Source of the DNA: Rhodovastum atsumiense
GTDB taxonomy: Bacteria; Pseudomonadota; Alphaproteobacteria; Acetobacterales; Acetobacteraceae
Length of the DNA: 64,000 nucleotides
Assembly: GCF_937425535.1 (NCBI RefSeq)
Contig: NZ_OW485601.1
Span: 4,075,501 to 4,139,500, forward strand
Direction of reading: 5' to 3'
How positions within the stretch are numbered: the stretch's first letter is position 1; each line of letters begins with the position of its first letter. The notes beneath the pieces are model-generated. The model made no database searches, had not been told where the DNA came from, and worked only from the letters and a program-made list of their open reading frames with translations. The position numbers and the translations under genes were made by a program. This document shows, piece by piece, positions 37,430 through 48,561 of the stretch.

Positions 37430-37642
37430 TCAGCGTTCGCGCCAGCTCTCCCAGCGCTCGCTGCCCCAGGGCAGCCCGCGCATGCGGCCGCAGACCTCGC
37501 ATCGCGTCACGATGCAATAGCGGTCGAGGTCCGGCCGGTCCTTGAGCGAGAGCAGCCGCGCCGAGCGCGACCAGCCGATCCAACAGTGCAGGTGGTGCCA
37601 GAGCGACGGGGCCGCCGTGGCGGAAAGCTCATTGCCGGACAT
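37430..37642 (-). CDS. Small hypothetical protein with a CxxC motif
   Basis: 70 residues: PSLWHHLHCWIGWSRSARLL, then RYCIVTRCEVCGRMRGLPWG and a Trp/Arg-rich end. The Cys pair (TRCEVCG) could bind a metal. It is convergent with the porin gene (16 bases between). The start at 37642 is chosen because the longer frame is Pro-rich without coding character. Unrecognised. Confidence 0.5.
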   Translation of the reverse strand: MSGNELSATAAPSLWHHLHCWIGWSRSARLLSLKDRPDLDRYCIVTRCEVCGRMRGLPWGSERWESWRER

Positions 37643-37782
37643 CGGTCCTGTTCCAGGAGGTTTGCGAAAAGAGGAGGGCGGAACCGGCCGCGCCGCCGGG
37701 AGTTTGTCTGAGGACTCGCCTGCAAGCACATGACCCGGTTGCAAAGTCGTCCCTGACCGGTGGCGGCTTCGTGGAGGTTCCG

Positions 37783-38229
37783 ATGCTCAGGACCAGCCTG
37801 CTCGCGGCCGTTCTCATTTTCCTGGTGGCCGGCTTCGCCGGGGCGAACGCGGGCCGGGCCCGGCATCACGCGGATCATCATCACGCGGATCATCAGACGC
37901 ACGAACATCGCGGCGCGGCAATCGGCCATGGCGCGCAAAGGGGCGCGGCCTCGGTGGTGTCGCCGCGCCTCAACGGCCGGCGGACGGCTTCGGGACGACG
38001 GTTCCATCCGGGTGAGAATGTCGCAGCCAGCAAAACTCTGCCATTGGGAAGCAAGGCCCGGGTGACGAATCTGCACACCGGCCGCAGTGCGACGGTCGAG
38101 GTGGTGGATCGCGGGCCCTATGTGCGCGGGCGCATCATCGACCTGAGCCCGGCGGCGGCCAGCGAACTGGGCATGGATCCGCGCGGCACCACCAATGTCT
38201 CGGTCGAGCCCATCCAGCCGCCGCAGTGA
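37783..38229 (+). CDS. RlpA-like (DPBB) exported protein
   Basis: About 148 residues with a signal peptide ([20 protein letters not shown]) and a His-rich linker ([17 protein letters not shown]). A double-psi beta-barrel domain follows: [50 protein letters not shown]. It matches RlpA/barwin-like domains, in which DRGP and the preceding TASG are the conserved active-site region of the septal lytic transglycosylases. The usual SYYG start of the domain is degenerate, so enzymatic activity is uncertain. The His-rich linker suggests metal binding. Start taken at ATG 37783. Confidence 0.82.
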   Translation: MLRTSLLAAVLIFLVAGFAGANAGRARHHADHHHADHQTHEHRGAAIGHGAQRGAASVVSPRLNGRRTASGRRFHPGENVAASKTLPLGSKARVTNLHTGRSATVEVVDRGPYVRGRIIDLSPAAASELGMDPRGTTNVSVEPIQPPQ

Positions 38230-38333
38230 CCACGCCTGCGACCAAGGTCTCATTTTCACGCCATGTCATAATACTGATGATCGCCCCCGGCAGTCATTGC
38301 CACCCAAGGCAACAGAACCGGAGGAATTCCAGG

Positions 38334-39485
38334 ATGTCGCAGCGCAGCTTCTACATCCCCGCCGTCAACCTGATGGGCGCGGGCTGCATCGAGACCGCGA
38401 TCGAGACGATGGTGACCTACGGCCTGAGGAAAGCGCTGGTGGTCACCGATGGCGTGCTCTCGCGCATGGGGCTGGGCAAGCGCATTGTCGGCGCGCTGCA
38501 CGAGAAGAACATCGTCGGCATCGTCTATGACGGGGTGCAGCCCAACCCGACGGAAGCCAATGTCGAAGCCGGGCTGGCCATGCTGCGCGCCAATGATTGC
38601 GACTTCGTGATCTCGCTCGGCGGCGGCTCGCCGCATGACTGCGCCAAGGCGATCGCGCTCTGCGCCGCCAATGGCGGGCACATCGCCGATTACGAGGGCG
38701 TGGACCGGTCGGTGAAGCCGCAATTGCCGCTGATCGCCATCAACACCACCGCCGGCACCGCCAGCGAGATGACCCGCTTCTGCATCATCACCGACGAAAA
38801 GCGCCACGTGAAGATGGCGATCGTCGACCGGCACGTGACGCCGCTGCTGTCCGTCAACGACCCGACGCTGATGCTCGACAAGCCGCCCGCGCTGACCGCC
38901 GCCACCGGCATGGACGCGCTGACGCATGCGGTGGAAGCCTATGTGTCGGTGGCGGCGACGCCGATCACCGATGCCTGCGCGCTGAAGGCGGTGACGCTGG
39001 TCGCGCGCAACCTGCGCCAGGCGGTGGCCGAGGGCCACGACCTGTGCGCCCGCGAGCAGATGGCCTATGCGCAGTTCCTCGCCGGTATGGCCTTCAACAA
39101 TGCCTCGCTTGGCTACGTGCACGCGATGGCGCACCAGCTCGGCGGCTTCTACGACCTGCCGCACGGCGTCTGCAACGCGGTGCTGCTGCCGCATGTGCAG
39201 GCGTTCAATGCCCATGTCGCCGCCGAGCGGCTGCGCGACGTGGCGCAGGCGATGGGCGTGGACGTGACCGGGCTGGATGCGCGGGACGGCGCCGCCGCCT
39301 GCATCCGCGCCATCCGCGAGCTTGCCGCCGATGTCGGCATCCCCGCCGGGCTGCGCCAGCTTGGCGTGAAGGAGGCCGACATCCCGACGCTCGCCGCCAA
39401 TGCGCTCAAGGATGCCTGCGGCCTGACCAATCCCCGCTCGGCCAGCCAGCCGGAGATCGAGGCCATCTTCCACGCCGCGCTGTAG
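38334..39485 (+). CDS. Iron-containing (group III) alcohol dehydrogenase, ErcA-like
   Basis: 383 residues. It has the NAD-binding half with [15 protein letters not shown] (the GGGS dinucleotide site), the [12 protein letters not shown] motif and the helical metal-binding half. The latter has TPITDAC (Asp ligand), [19 protein letters not shown] (His ligands and signature) and LLPHV. The start at 38334 follows a good GGAGGA ribosome site. The family includes Zymomonas ADH2 and Pseudomonas ErcA; ErcA is needed for induction of quinoprotein ethanol oxidation rather than for bulk catalysis. Its position near the quinoprotein cluster fits either a catalytic or a regulatory role. Confidence 0.92.
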   Translation: MSQRSFYIPAVNLMGAGCIETAIETMVTYGLRKALVVTDGVLSRMGLGKRIVGALHEKNIVGIVYDGVQPNPTEANVEAGLAMLRANDCDFVISLGGGSPHDCAKAIALCAANGGHIADYEGVDRSVKPQLPLIAINTTAGTASEMTRFCIITDEKRHVKMAIVDRHVTPLLSVNDPTLMLDKPPALTAATGMDALTHAVEAYVSVAATPITDACALKAVTLVARNLRQAVAEGHDLCAREQMAYAQFLAGMAFNNASLGYVHAMAHQLGGFYDLPHGVCNAVLLPHVQAFNAHVAAERLRDVAQAMGVDVTGLDARDGAAACIRAIRELAADVGIPAGLRQLGVKEADIPTLAANALKDACGLTNPRSASQPEIEAIFHAAL

Positions 39486-39518
39486 GGCCGGCCGGCCGGT
39501 ATCGGGCGCCCGGGCAGA

Positions 39519-41510
39519 TCAGGCGGCCTGGCGGGCGCCGCCGATCTGCGCGAGCATGCGGTCGATCCGCGCCAGTGCCTCCGGATCCTGGCGGAACACC
39601 AGGGCGAGCGTCCGGCCGTCGCCGCGCACCACGCGCGCGCCGATCGGCCCGCCCGCGCCGGGGAAGCTGACGGTGACGTTGGTGCCGGCCGGGAACTGCC
39701 AGTCGCAGTGCAGGGCGACGCCGCCACGCGAGAGGTCGAAGACCGGCGCCGAGGCGGTGCGTCCCTCCGCCGACAGCGTGGCCGTGGCGCCGCCGCCGGG
39801 AATGCGCTCGTAGCGGCGGCGGTTCCCCGTCTCGTCGCGCACCGCGCTCAGGAACTGGTCGACCTCGGTGCGCAGCCGGTCGGCTTCCGTGCCGATCCCT
39901 CGCGCGGCGTCGAGCACCTGCAGGCTCATGGTGCCGGCCTCTCCCGACATATCAACGACCTTCTGCATCGCCGTGGAGGCATGGCTGCCCTCGGCCGAGA
40001 CAAGCTGCAGGTTGCCGGCGATCTCTCGCGTGGTGGCGCTCTGCTGTTCCACCGCGGCGGCGATATGCCCGGAGATCTCGTTGAGTCGGCCGATGATCTG
40101 GGCGATGTCCGCCATCGCCGTCACCGAGTTGCCGGCGGCGCCGCTGACGGCCTCGATCTGGCCACCGATCTCGGCCGTGGCGCGCGAGGTCTGTTCCGCG
40201 AGCTTCTTCACCTCGTTCGCCACCACGGCGAAGCCGCGACCCGCGTCCCCGGCGCGCGCCGCCTCGATCGTCGCGTTCAGCGCCAGCAGGTTGGTCTGCC
40301 CGGCGATGTTGTTGATCAACTGGACCACGTCGCCGATCCGGCCGGTGGCCTCGGACAGCCCGCGCATCGTCGCCTGGCTGGCATCCGCCCGCTTCACCGC
40401 CTCCTGCGCCACCTGCGAGGCGCTGGTGACCTGGCGCGAGATCTCGGCGACGCTGCTGGTCAGTTCCTCGATCGCGGCGGCCACGGAGGTCAGTTGCTGC
40501 GCGGTGCGGCTGGCCCCTTCGGCGGTGCCGCTGGCCTCGGTGTTCACGTTGCGGCTGGACTCGGTCATCTTCTCGGCGGCCACGCGCATGCTATCGCCCG
40601 AGCGTGACAGCGCCGCCATCACGCCGGACACCGAGGTGCCGAAATCCTGGGTGTGGCGGTCCATCGCCGACTGCCGGCGTTCCTTGGTGCCGCGTTCCGC
40701 TTCCTGGGCGGCGACCAGTTCGGCGGTGCGGATCATGCTTTCCTTGAAGACCTGCACGGCGCGCGCCATCTCGCCCACCTCGTCGCGCTGGTCGGCGGCG
40801 GGAATGCGGGTGGTGAGATCCTTCCCCGCGAGCGCCTTCATGGCCTCGGTCAGGCCCGTGATCGGCCGGGTGATGCCGTGCGCTACGAATATCGCCAGCA
40901 CGATGCCGATGACGACGGCGGCGCAGCCGATCGCCAGGGCCTGGGTGATGGCGGATTGGAGCGTGGCGTCGGCCTCGTTCGAGACCGCCGCCGCCGCGGC
41001 GTGGTATTTTTCCGAGAGCGGCTCGGACATGTCGGTGATTGTCTGTCCGATCCTGTTGGTCGCCTGGATGCTCGCCTGGCCGGCTGGCGTTTCCAGCATC
41101 TCGTTCCGCCCGCCGAGCTGGCGCAGCGGGGTCAGCGTGCCGAGGTAGCTGGTGACTTCCGCATTGAGCGCCTGCACTGCGGCGCGGCGCGCCGGATCGT
41201 GGGTGGATCCCTGCAGCCTGGTGTAGCTGTCCTGCGCCTTCCTGATGCTCGTCCCGACCTCGGTCCAGGCGGCCGGATCATTGGTGGCCAGGGCCTTCCA
41301 GACCGCCAGCCGGCCTTGCAGCATCAGGATCTCCGCTGCCTGGTTCTGGATCACCTGCCCGTTGAAGCGTTCCACTTCATCGACCAGGAGGCGGCTGCGC
41401 GAGGAGGAATGGGTGGCCAGGGCGCTCAGGCCCGCGACGATGGCGATCAGGATTCCGAAGCCGATCATCAGCCGTGAGGCAATCTTCATGTTAGCGAAAA
41501 TTGACGACAT
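39519..41510 (-). CDS. Methyl-accepting chemotaxis protein with a C-terminal PilZ domain
   Basis: 663 residues. TM1 ([19 protein letters not shown]) is followed by a ~150-residue helical periplasmic domain, TM2 near 190-212, HAMP ([18 protein letters not shown]) and a signalling hairpin with [20 protein letters not shown] PilZ domain occupies about 570-655: RRRYERIPG holds the RxxxR part and [11 protein letters not shown] the D/NxSxxG part that bind cyclic-di-GMP. Coupling of an MCP to PilZ lets c-di-GMP level modulate chemotactic signalling. It is the left member of three MCPs sharing similar N-termini; the next is divergent. Confidence 0.94.
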   Translation of the reverse strand: MSSIFANMKIASRLMIGFGILIAIVAGLSALATHSSSRSRLLVDEVERFNGQVIQNQAAEILMLQGRLAVWKALATNDPAAWTEVGTSIRKAQDSYTRLQGSTHDPARRAAVQALNAEVTSYLGTLTPLRQLGGRNEMLETPAGQASIQATNRIGQTITDMSEPLSEKYHAAAAAVSNEADATLQSAITQALAIGCAAVVIGIVLAIFVAHGITRPITGLTEAMKALAGKDLTTRIPAADQRDEVGEMARAVQVFKESMIRTAELVAAQEAERGTKERRQSAMDRHTQDFGTSVSGVMAALSRSGDSMRVAAEKMTESSRNVNTEASGTAEGASRTAQQLTSVAAAIEELTSSVAEISRQVTSASQVAQEAVKRADASQATMRGLSEATGRIGDVVQLINNIAGQTNLLALNATIEAARAGDAGRGFAVVANEVKKLAEQTSRATAEIGGQIEAVSGAAGNSVTAMADIAQIIGRLNEISGHIAAAVEQQSATTREIAGNLQLVSAEGSHASTAMQKVVDMSGEAGTMSLQVLDAARGIGTEADRLRTEVDQFLSAVRDETGNRRRYERIPGGGATATLSAEGRTASAPVFDLSRGGVALHCDWQFPAGTNVTVSFPGAGGPIGARVVRGDGRTLALVFRQDPEALARIDRMLAQIGGARQAA

Positions 41511-41834
41511 CTCGTGTTCCGGCGCCGATCCTGGCGATTGAATTGCGGAAGGCTCGGAGTGATTTATACGATTGGCAAGTTGAATTCCACAATATTTCGC
41601 TTTTTACTGAAAATTATCAATCGCAATCAAATCCGGCTCAGCCAGATGCTCTGTCATGAAACCTGTGGCCGACAGGGTGGCATAGCCCTTCGCTTCCCGC
41701 ATGCTTAACGAAGTTGCAATGTTGCGGGTGTGACATCGCAAGCATGCGGGGCGATTATTTTGCGATCGCCCCGGGATCAGTTGCAATTCATTAATCATGT
41801 GAGGCCGGTGTTGAATCCCTGGGATGGTGTCCTG
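41511..41834. other. Divergent promoter region of two MCP genes
   Basis: About 320 bases, mostly AT-rich between 41555 and 41640 and around 41750. It must hold promoters for both the PilZ-MCP (left) and the next MCP (right). I cannot assign specific -35/-10 or sigma-28 sites with confidence. Confidence 0.4.
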
Positions 41835-43520
41835 ATGATGACCTCGCGGCTTGCCAATCTGAAGATCGCCTCCCGGCTGATGATCGGGTTCGGTCTCCTT
41901 GTTGTGTTTCTCCTCGGCATCAGCGGTGGATGGACGTATTCCGCCGATGCCAGCCTGCAGGCCCTGCGGGATGTCATCCGGCTCAAGAACAACGAGGTCG
42001 TCAACGAACGCGCCCAGGCGGCGCTGCTGCAAGGGCGCCTGGCAATCTGGGCGGCCATGGTCAACCGTGACCAGTCGGCCTTCACGAAGGCCGACGATGC
42101 CTTCACCAAGGCCCGTGGCCAGCTCGCGGAGCTGGCGGCAAGCACGACCGAGCCGTCCCGGCTGGCCATGGTCCGGGAACTGGACACGCAGGTGGGCGCC
42201 TATGCCGGCAAGGTCATCGAACTGCGACAATTGCTCGGGCAGACCGCCGATCTCGCCAGCAGCGAGCACAGGGCGCTCAACGCCGCGATGATCGCGCTCG
42301 GCGACAGGATCAGGACCCTCAGCGAACCGCTGTCACACGCATATTTCGAAACCGCGACGCAGTTGACCTCGCAATCGACCGAGAACCTCCAGCTTGTCAT
42401 CCGGCTGGCGATGGGGCTCGGGCTGGTGTCCGTGCTGAGCGGGGTGGTGCTGGCGGTCGGCACCGCGCGCAGCATCGTCGTGCCGGTCGCCGCCCTGACG
42501 CGGACGATGCGCGCGCTGGCCGACCGGGATCTGTCGGTGGCGATCCCCTCTCTGGAACAGCACGACGAGGTCGGCGAAATGGCGCGCGCCGTGCAGGTGT
42601 TCAAGGAGGGCATGGTCACGGCCGATCGCCTCTCCGCCGAGCGCGAGGCCGCCCGGGCCGCCCGCGAGCAACGCACCGCCCAGGTCGAGGCGCTGGTGCA
42701 GGATTTCGAGCGGCAGGCGGCGGAACTGGTGAATCACCTCTCCAGCTCCGCCACCGAGATGACCGCGACCGCCGGGCAGATGACGCAGACGGCGCAGCAG
42801 ACCAGCAGCCAGGCGGGCGTCGTCGCCGGCGCCGCCAACGAGGCGTCGGCCAGCGTGCAGACCGTCGCCTCGGCCACCGAGCAACTCGCCGCCTCGATCG
42901 GCAGCATCACCCGTCAGGTCGAGCAATCCGCCACGATCGCGCATCAGGCTGTGGAAGAGGCGCGGCGCAGCGATGCGACGGTGCGGGCGCTGTCGGAGGC
43001 GGCGCAGAAGATCGGCGACGTGGTCGGGCTGATCACCACGATCGCCGGACAGACCAACCTGCTGGCGCTGAACGCCACCATCGAGGCGGCACGCGCCGGG
43101 GACGCCGGCAAGGGCTTCGCGGTGGTCGCCACCGAGGTCAAGAGCCTGGCGACCGAGACGGCGAAAGCCACCGGCGAGATCGGCGCACAGATCACCCGCA
43201 TCCAGGCGGCGACGCAGGACGCGGTGGCCACGATCGGCGGCATCGTGCGCACGATCGGGCAGGTCAACGACATCACCGGTGCGATCGCGGCGGCGGTGAA
43301 GGAACAAGGCTCCGCCACCGCCGAGATCGCCCGCAGTGTCCAGCAGGTGGCCCAGGGCACCGACGAGGTGACCCACAACATCACCGGCGTCAGCTCCGCC
43401 GCGGCGGAAACCGGGGTGGCGTCGCAACAGGTGCTGAACGTGGCTGGCACACTTTCGAAGAACGCCGAGCGGCTGGCCGGGCAGGTGAACAGCTTCATCA
43501 CCGGCGTGCGCGCGGCCTGA
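41835..43520 (+). CDS. Methyl-accepting chemotaxis protein
   Basis: 561 residues. TM1 is [21 protein letters not shown] helical periplasmic domain contains [22 protein letters not shown]2 is near 185-207, with HAMP ([17 protein letters not shown]) and the tip [19 protein letters not shown]. It is a close paralogue of the interrupted MCP at 45546: both share the TM1 text, AQAALLQGRLAIWAAM-like and [20 protein letters not shown] segments and the ending [13 protein letters not shown]. These two are therefore a recent duplication around the intervening aldehyde dehydrogenase. Start taken at ATG 41835 (41838 is equally possible). Confidence 0.94.
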   Translation: MMTSRLANLKIASRLMIGFGLLVVFLLGISGGWTYSADASLQALRDVIRLKNNEVVNERAQAALLQGRLAIWAAMVNRDQSAFTKADDAFTKARGQLAELAASTTEPSRLAMVRELDTQVGAYAGKVIELRQLLGQTADLASSEHRALNAAMIALGDRIRTLSEPLSHAYFETATQLTSQSTENLQLVIRLAMGLGLVSVLSGVVLAVGTARSIVVPVAALTRTMRALADRDLSVAIPSLEQHDEVGEMARAVQVFKEGMVTADRLSAEREAARAAREQRTAQVEALVQDFERQAAELVNHLSSSATEMTATAGQMTQTAQQTSSQAGVVAGAANEASASVQTVASATEQLAASIGSITRQVEQSATIAHQAVEEARRSDATVRALSEAAQKIGDVVGLITTIAGQTNLLALNATIEAARAGDAGKGFAVVATEVKSLATETAKATGEIGAQITRIQAATQDAVATIGGIVRTIGQVNDITGAIAAAVKEQGSATAEIARSVQQVAQGTDEVTHNITGVSSAAAETGVASQQVLNVAGTLSKNAERLAGQVNSFITGVRAA

Positions 43521-43527
43521 GCCGATG

Positions 43528-43685
43528 GCGGGGCGTTGCCCCGCGCCCTACCAGGAGGCTTCGCCTCCTGGACCTCCACCAAGGGCTTCGCCCTTGGAAC
43601 CCATGACTCTGTGCCGCGCAGCGCTGATGGGGTGCAGGGGCCTTGTGGCCCCTGCCGGGTCCAGGGCAGAGCCCTGGCCTTGCCT
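43528..43685. repeat. GC-rich mosaic hairpin repeat (copy C)
   Basis: Modules GGGGCGTTGCCCC, AGGAGGCTTCGCCTCCT, CCAAGGGCTTCGCCCTTGG, a CTCTGTGCCGCGCAG spacer, CAGGGGCCTTGTGGCCCCTG and CCAGGGCAGAGCCCTGG. The order is the reverse of copy B. It fills the gap between the convergent MCP and aldehyde dehydrogenase genes. Confidence 0.85.
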
Positions 43686-43688
43686 TAC

Positions 43689-45209
43689 TTAAAAGAATCC
43701 CAGCGCCTTCGGGCTGTAGCTCACCAGCAGGTTCTTGGTCTGCTGGTAGTGATCCAGCATCATCCTGTGGGTTTCGCGCCCGATCCCGGACTGCTTGTAG
43801 CCGCCGAAGGCGGCGTGCGCGGGATAGAGGTGGTAGCAATTGGTCCAGACCCGTCCGGCCTGGATGGCGCGGCCGAAGCGGTAGGCGCGGTTGCCGTTGC
43901 GTGACCACAGCCCCGCGCCCAGGCCGTAGGGGGAGTCGTTGGCGATCGCCAGGGCTTCTTCCTCGTCGCGGAAGGTCGTCACCGACAGCACCGGGCCGAA
44001 GATTTCCTCCTGGAAGATGCGCATGCGGTTATGGCCCTCGAACACGGTCGGGGTCACGTAGTAGCCGCCGTCGAGGTCGCCGCCGGGCCGGGCCCGCTCG
44101 CCGCCCGCCAGCAGCTTCGCGCCTTCCTTGCGGCCGAGGTCGATGTAGGAGAGGATCTTGATCAGTTGCTCGGAACTGGCCTGGGCGCCGATCATGGTGC
44201 CGTCGTCGAGCGGGTTGCCCTGGACCACCTTGGCGACGCGGTGCAGGGCGCGTTCGATGAAGCGGTCGTAGATGCTTTCGTGGACCAGCGCGCGTGAGGG
44301 GCAGGTGCAGACCTCGCCCTGGTTCAGCGCGAACATGCTGAAGCCTTCAAGCGCCTTGTCGAGGAAGTCGTCATCCTCGGCCATCACGTCGGCGAAGAAG
44401 ATGTTGGGCGACTTGCCGCCGAGTTCCAGCGTGACCGGGATGATGTTCTCGGCGGCGTATTGCATGATCAGCCGTCCGGTCGAGGTCTCGCCGGTGAAGG
44501 CCACCTTGGCGATGCGGGGGCTGGTTGCCAGCGGCTTGCCGGCTTCCACGCCGTAGCCGGTGACGACGTTGATCACGCCGGGCGGCAGGATGTCGGCGAT
44601 CGCCTCCATCAGCACCAGCACGGCGAGCGGGGTCTGCTCGGCGGGCTTCAGCACCACGCAGTTGCCGGCGGCGATCGCCGGGGCGAGCTTCCAGGCGGCC
44701 ATCAGCAGCGGGAAGTTCCACGGGATGATCTGGCCGACCACGCCGAGCGGCTCGTGGAAATGATAGGCGATGGTGTCGTGGTCGATCTCGGCGAGGCTGC
44801 CTTCCTGGGCGCGGATGCAGGCGGCGAAGTAGCGGAAATGGTCGATGGCGAGCGGCAGGTCGGCGGCCTTGGTCTCGCGGATCGGCTTGCCGTTGTCGAT
44901 GGTTTCCACCGTCGCCAGCAGCTCGAGCTTTTCCTCCATGCGGTCGGCGATGCGGTTCAGCACGCGGGCGCGCTCGGCGGGGCTGGTGCGGCCCCAGGCG
45001 TCGCGCGCGGCGTGGGCGGCGTCGAGTGCCAGCTCCACGTCCTCGGCCGTCGATCGCGCATGCGTGCTGATCAGTCGGCCGTTGATCGGCGACAGGTTCT
45101 CGAAGCTCCGGCCCTGCACCGCCGCCTGCCAGCGCCCGCCGATCCAGTTGTCGTAGTGTGGGCGCAGCGCGATGTGCCGCGCGACCTCGGCCAGGGTCTT
45201 CTCGACCAT
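43689..45209 (-). CDS. NAD-dependent aldehyde dehydrogenase, ExaC/AldB-type
   Basis: 506 residues, the full length of the family. Motifs in order: [20 protein letters not shown] (substrate channel and the NFP motif), [20 protein letters not shown] (cofactor), [25 protein letters not shown] (catalytic Glu), [20 protein letters not shown] (catalytic Cys after NQGE) and [27 protein letters not shown] is characteristic of the acetaldehyde dehydrogenase group that works with quinoprotein ethanol dehydrogenase in Pseudomonas. It would convert cytoplasmic aldehyde to acid with NAD+. Start at ATG 45209. It lies between the two sister MCP genes. Confidence 0.94.
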   Translation of the reverse strand: MVEKTLAEVARHIALRPHYDNWIGGRWQAAVQGRSFENLSPINGRLISTHARSTAEDVELALDAAHAARDAWGRTSPAERARVLNRIADRMEEKLELLATVETIDNGKPIRETKAADLPLAIDHFRYFAACIRAQEGSLAEIDHDTIAYHFHEPLGVVGQIIPWNFPLLMAAWKLAPAIAAGNCVVLKPAEQTPLAVLVLMEAIADILPPGVINVVTGYGVEAGKPLATSPRIAKVAFTGETSTGRLIMQYAAENIIPVTLELGGKSPNIFFADVMAEDDDFLDKALEGFSMFALNQGEVCTCPSRALVHESIYDRFIERALHRVAKVVQGNPLDDGTMIGAQASSEQLIKILSYIDLGRKEGAKLLAGGERARPGGDLDGGYYVTPTVFEGHNRMRIFQEEIFGPVLSVTTFRDEEEALAIANDSPYGLGAGLWSRNGNRAYRFGRAIQAGRVWTNCYHLYPAHAAFGGYKQSGIGRETHRMMLDHYQQTKNLLVSYSPKALGFF

Positions 45210-45545
45210 TCTTTCCGTCTCCTCGCGTGTTGGCGGTCCGGTGGTCCGGCCGCGTGGTTCGGGCGCCGGTTGCCGCGACGGGCCTCCGGATGCTTGGCGC
45301 GGAGTGTGTCGCAGCAGGCGGCATTCCGACCATGACCAATTGGTCTTATGCCGCCGGCCTGAGGGGCCCGGGCGGCGTGCGCGCGGGGCGCCGCGCCGGC
45401 GGATGCCGCAGGGGAAATTGCGGGAACTCGTAATAATTAGATGCAGAATATATAAATGTTCGGCGCTATATTTTTTGTATTTTTGCTTTTTGTGGGTATT
45501 TCGGCAATGATATGTGACGAAGCCATGACCTTTTGAAATGGTGTC
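45210..45545. other. Divergent intergenic region between aldehyde dehydrogenase and MCP
   Basis: About 336 bases. The half next to the dehydrogenase is GC-rich. Bases 45430-45530 are AT-rich and probably contain the MCP promoter. A GACCAATTGGTC palindrome at about 45333-45344 could be an operator for the dehydrogenase. No gene seen. Confidence 0.4.
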
Positions 45546-46509
45546 ATGCAGATGACTTTGTGGATCGCCAATCTGAAGATTGCCTCCCGGCTGATGATCG
45601 GGTTCGGTCTTCTTGTTTTGTTCCTTTCCGGCATCAGCGGCGAATGGGTGTATTCCACCGATGCCAGCCTGCAGGTCCTGCGGGATGTCATCCGGCTCAA
45701 GGACAACGAGGCCCTGAACGAGCGCGCCCAGGGCAGCCTGCTGGAAGGACGGCTCGGGGTGTGGGTGGCGCTGGCCGGCGGCGATGACAGGGCCTGGTCG
45801 AATGCGGAAAATGCCTTCGCCAGGACGCACCAGCAACTGGCCGAGCTGGCCCAGGCTACGACCGATCCCCGCCGGCTGGAGATGGTGCGGGAGCTCGATG
45901 CCCAGGTGACCACCTATGCCACCAGGGCCGCCGAGCTGCGGCGGCTTGGCGGGCGGAACGAGGTGCTCGCCAGCAGCGAGGGCAAGGCGGTCGCGGCCGG
46001 AGTGATCGCCGCGGGCAACCGGGTCCGCGCCCTCGGCGAGCCGCTGTCGCAGGACTATCTGCGTGCGGCGAAACAATTGGCATCGCAATCGACGGACAGC
46101 CTGCAGGGGGCCATCCGGCTGGCGATGTGGCTCGGGCTGGTCTCCGTGCTGAGCGGGGTGGGGCTGGCGGTCATCATCGCGCGCAGCATCACCGGGCCGG
46201 TCAGCGCCCTGACACGGACGATGCGTGCGCTGGCTGACCGGGACCTGTCGGTGGCGATTCCCTCGCTGGAGCAGCGCGACGAGGTGGGCGAGATGGCGCG
46301 CACCGTGCAGGTGTTCAAGGAGAGCATGCAGACCGCCGACCGCCTCGCCGCCGAGCAGGAAGCCAGCCGGGCCAGGCGGGAGCGGCGGGCGGCCCAGATC
46401 GAGGCGCTGGTGCGGAATTTCGAGCAGCAGGCAGCGGAACTGGTGGGGCACCTCTCCAGCTCGGCGACCGAGATGACCGCGACCGCCGGGCAGATGACGC
46501 AGACGGCGA

Positions 46510-47828
46510 GAGACTGTCGGAAATTTCGTGTGCGGGATGACATGATGGGAAGGAAGGAGAATCCCTCATGGCCCGACGCAAGGAGCCGCGTATCCCGGAC
46601 GCGGTGCTCGACCAACTGCTGGCGGGAGCTGACCCGAAGACGGCCTTTGACCCGAAAGGCCTGCTTGACGAGCTGAAGAAGGCGCTGGCGGAGCGGGTGC
46701 TGAACGCGGAGATGGATCACCATCTGGCTGGCGACGAGACCGGGAACAGCCGCAATGGCTATGGACGAAAGACGGTGATCACCGACACGGGGAAGCTGAC
46801 CCTGGAGATCCCGCGGGACCGGCAGTCGACTTTCGATCCCCAGCTGATTGCGAAGTATCAGAGACGATTTCCTGGCTTCGACGACAAGATCATTTCCATG
46901 TATGCGCGTGGCATGAGCACGCGGGAGATTGTCGGCCATCTTCGTGAGCTTTATGGCATCGATGTCTCGCCGGATCTGATCAGTGCGGTGACTGATGCCG
47001 TTTTGGACGAGATCACCACCTGGCAGGCCCGACCGCTGGAGCCGGTCTACCCGCTGGTTTTCTTCGATGCCCTGCGGGTGAAGATCCGGGACGAAGGCAT
47101 GGTCCGCAACAAGGCCGTCCATGTGGCACTTGGCGTGCGAGCCGACGGCACCAAGGAAGTCCTTGGTCTATGGCTCGAACAGAACGAGGGAGCGAAATTC
47201 TGGCTGCGGGTGATGAACGAGCTGCGCAATCGTGGCGTGGAAGACATCCTGGTTGCCGTAGTTGATGGATTGAAGGGCTTCCCCGAAGCCATCCTCGCGG
47301 TCTTTCCCCAGACCACCGTTCAGACCTGTATTGTTCATCTGCTGCGCCAGAGCCTGGATTTCGTCTCTTACAAAGATCGCAAGGCGGTCGCCGGTGCCCT
47401 CAAGGAAATCTACCGAGCAGTAGACGCCACCGCGGCAGAAGCGGCATTGACGGCTTTTGAAGAAGGGCCATGGGGCCAGAAATACCCGGCCATTGGCCAG
47501 AGTTGGCGCCGCGCCTGGAGTGAGGTGATCCCCTTCTACGCCTTCCCGAGCGAGGTTCGACGCATTCTCTATACGACCAATGCTATCGAATCTCTCAATG
47601 CCAAACTTCGGCGGGCGGTGCGGGCGAGAGGACATTTTCCGAATGACGACGCTGCATTGAAGCTGCTCTTTCTGGTCTTGAACCGGGCGGAGAAAGAGTG
47701 GACCATGCCAGCGCGTGAATGGTGCATGGCCAAGGCCCAGTTCGCCATCCTTTTCGGCGAACGGTTCACCCGGGCTCTGGCCTGAACGTGTGCAACGTCA
47801 TCTCGCACACGAAATTCCGGATAGTCCC
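46510..47828 (+). mobile_element. IS256-family insertion sequence, complete
   Basis: 1319 bases. Imperfect terminal inverted repeats start GAGACTGTCGGAAATTTCG (left) and GGGACTATCCGGAATTTCG (right, read inward) and match over about 30 bases. The 8-base target duplication GACGGCGA is exact at 46502-46509 and 47829-47836. Length, repeat size and duplication length are all typical for IS256. The element carries one full transposase gene and lies in the MCP gene in the same direction. Confidence 0.95.
46568..47785 (+). CDS. IS256-family transposase
   Basis: 405 residues with the mutator-type DDE core: [15 protein letters not shown] (first Asp), [16 protein letters not shown] (second Asp), [19 protein letters not shown] (the C-x-x-H region) and [20 protein letters not shown] (Glu). 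The N-terminus [20 protein letters not shown] and [11 protein letters not shown] are normal for the family. It is intact, so the element is probably still mobile. It starts 58 bases inside the left end and stops 43 bases before the right end, leaving no room for passenger genes. Confidence 0.96.
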   Translation: MARRKEPRIPDAVLDQLLAGADPKTAFDPKGLLDELKKALAERVLNAEMDHHLAGDETGNSRNGYGRKTVITDTGKLTLEIPRDRQSTFDPQLIAKYQRRFPGFDDKIISMYARGMSTREIVGHLRELYGIDVSPDLISAVTDAVLDEITTWQARPLEPVYPLVFFDALRVKIRDEGMVRNKAVHVALGVRADGTKEVLGLWLEQNEGAKFWLRVMNELRNRGVEDILVAVVDGLKGFPEAILAVFPQTTVQTCIVHLLRQSLDFVSYKDRKAVAGALKEIYRAVDATAAEAALTAFEEGPWGQKYPAIGQSWRRAWSEVIPFYAFPSEVRRILYTTNAIESLNAKLRRAVRARGHFPNDDAALKLLFLVLNRAEKEWTMPAREWCMAKAQFAILFGERFTRALA

Positions 47829-48561
47829 GACGGCGAAGCAGACCAGCGGCCAGGCCGGCATCGTCGCCGGCGCCGCCAACGAGGCATCCGCCAGCGTGCA
47901 GACCGTCGCCTCGGCCACAGAGCAGCTTTCCGCCTCGATCGGCGAGATCACCCGCCAGGTCGAGCAATCCACCGCGATCACGCACCAGGCGGTGGAGGAG
48001 GCGCGGCGCAGCGATGCGACGGTGCGGGCCCTGGCCGAGGCGGCGCAGAAGATCGGTGACGTGGTCGGGCTGATCACCACCATCGCCGGGCAGACCAACC
48101 TGCTGGCGCTGAACGCCACCATCGAGGCGGCGCGTGCCGGGGAGGCCGGGCGCGGCTTCGCGGTGGTCGCCACCGAGGTCAAGAGCCTGGCGACCCAGAC
48201 GGCGCGGGCGACCGGGGAGATCGGCGCGCAGATCGCCCGCATCCAGGCAGCGACGCAGGACGCGGTGGCCGCGATCGACGGCATCGTGCGCACGATCGGC
48301 CAGGTCAACACCATCACCGGGACGATCGCGGTGGCGGTGAAGGAACAGGGCACCGCCACCGCCGAGATCGCCCGCAGCGTCCAGCAGGCGGCGCACGGCA
48401 CCGACGACGTGACCCGCAACATCTCCGGCGTCAGCTCCGCCGCGACAGAGACCGGGGCGGCCTCGCAGCAGGTGCTGGAGGTGGCCAGCACGCTCTCGAA
48501 GAACGCCGAGCGGCTGGCCGGGCAGGTGAACACCTTCATCACCGGCGTGCGCGCGGCCTGA

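Larger units (their letters stand above)
45546..48561 (+). pseudogene. Methyl-accepting chemotaxis protein gene interrupted by an IS256-type element
   Basis: The N-terminal part (45546-46509) encodes TM1 ([20 protein letters not shown]), the periplasmic domain, TM2, HAMP and the start of the signalling region up to TAGQMTQTA. The rest (47837-48561) resumes at [12 protein letters not shown] and carries the tip [19 protein letters not shown] and the end. Removing the element plus one copy of the 8-base target duplication restores one continuous frame of 562 codons, very similar to the MCP at 41835. So the gene was functional until recently. As it stands, the N-terminal fragment would read about 60 foreign residues into the element and lack the kinase-control tip. 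Confidence 0.95.

Noticed and set aside
43689-46451. Extension of the aldehyde dehydrogenase frame to 46451, suggesting a fusion with a 400-residue N-terminal part
   Set aside because: The extension is antisense to the MCP at 45546 and has no domain. The dehydrogenase is complete from the ATG at 45209.
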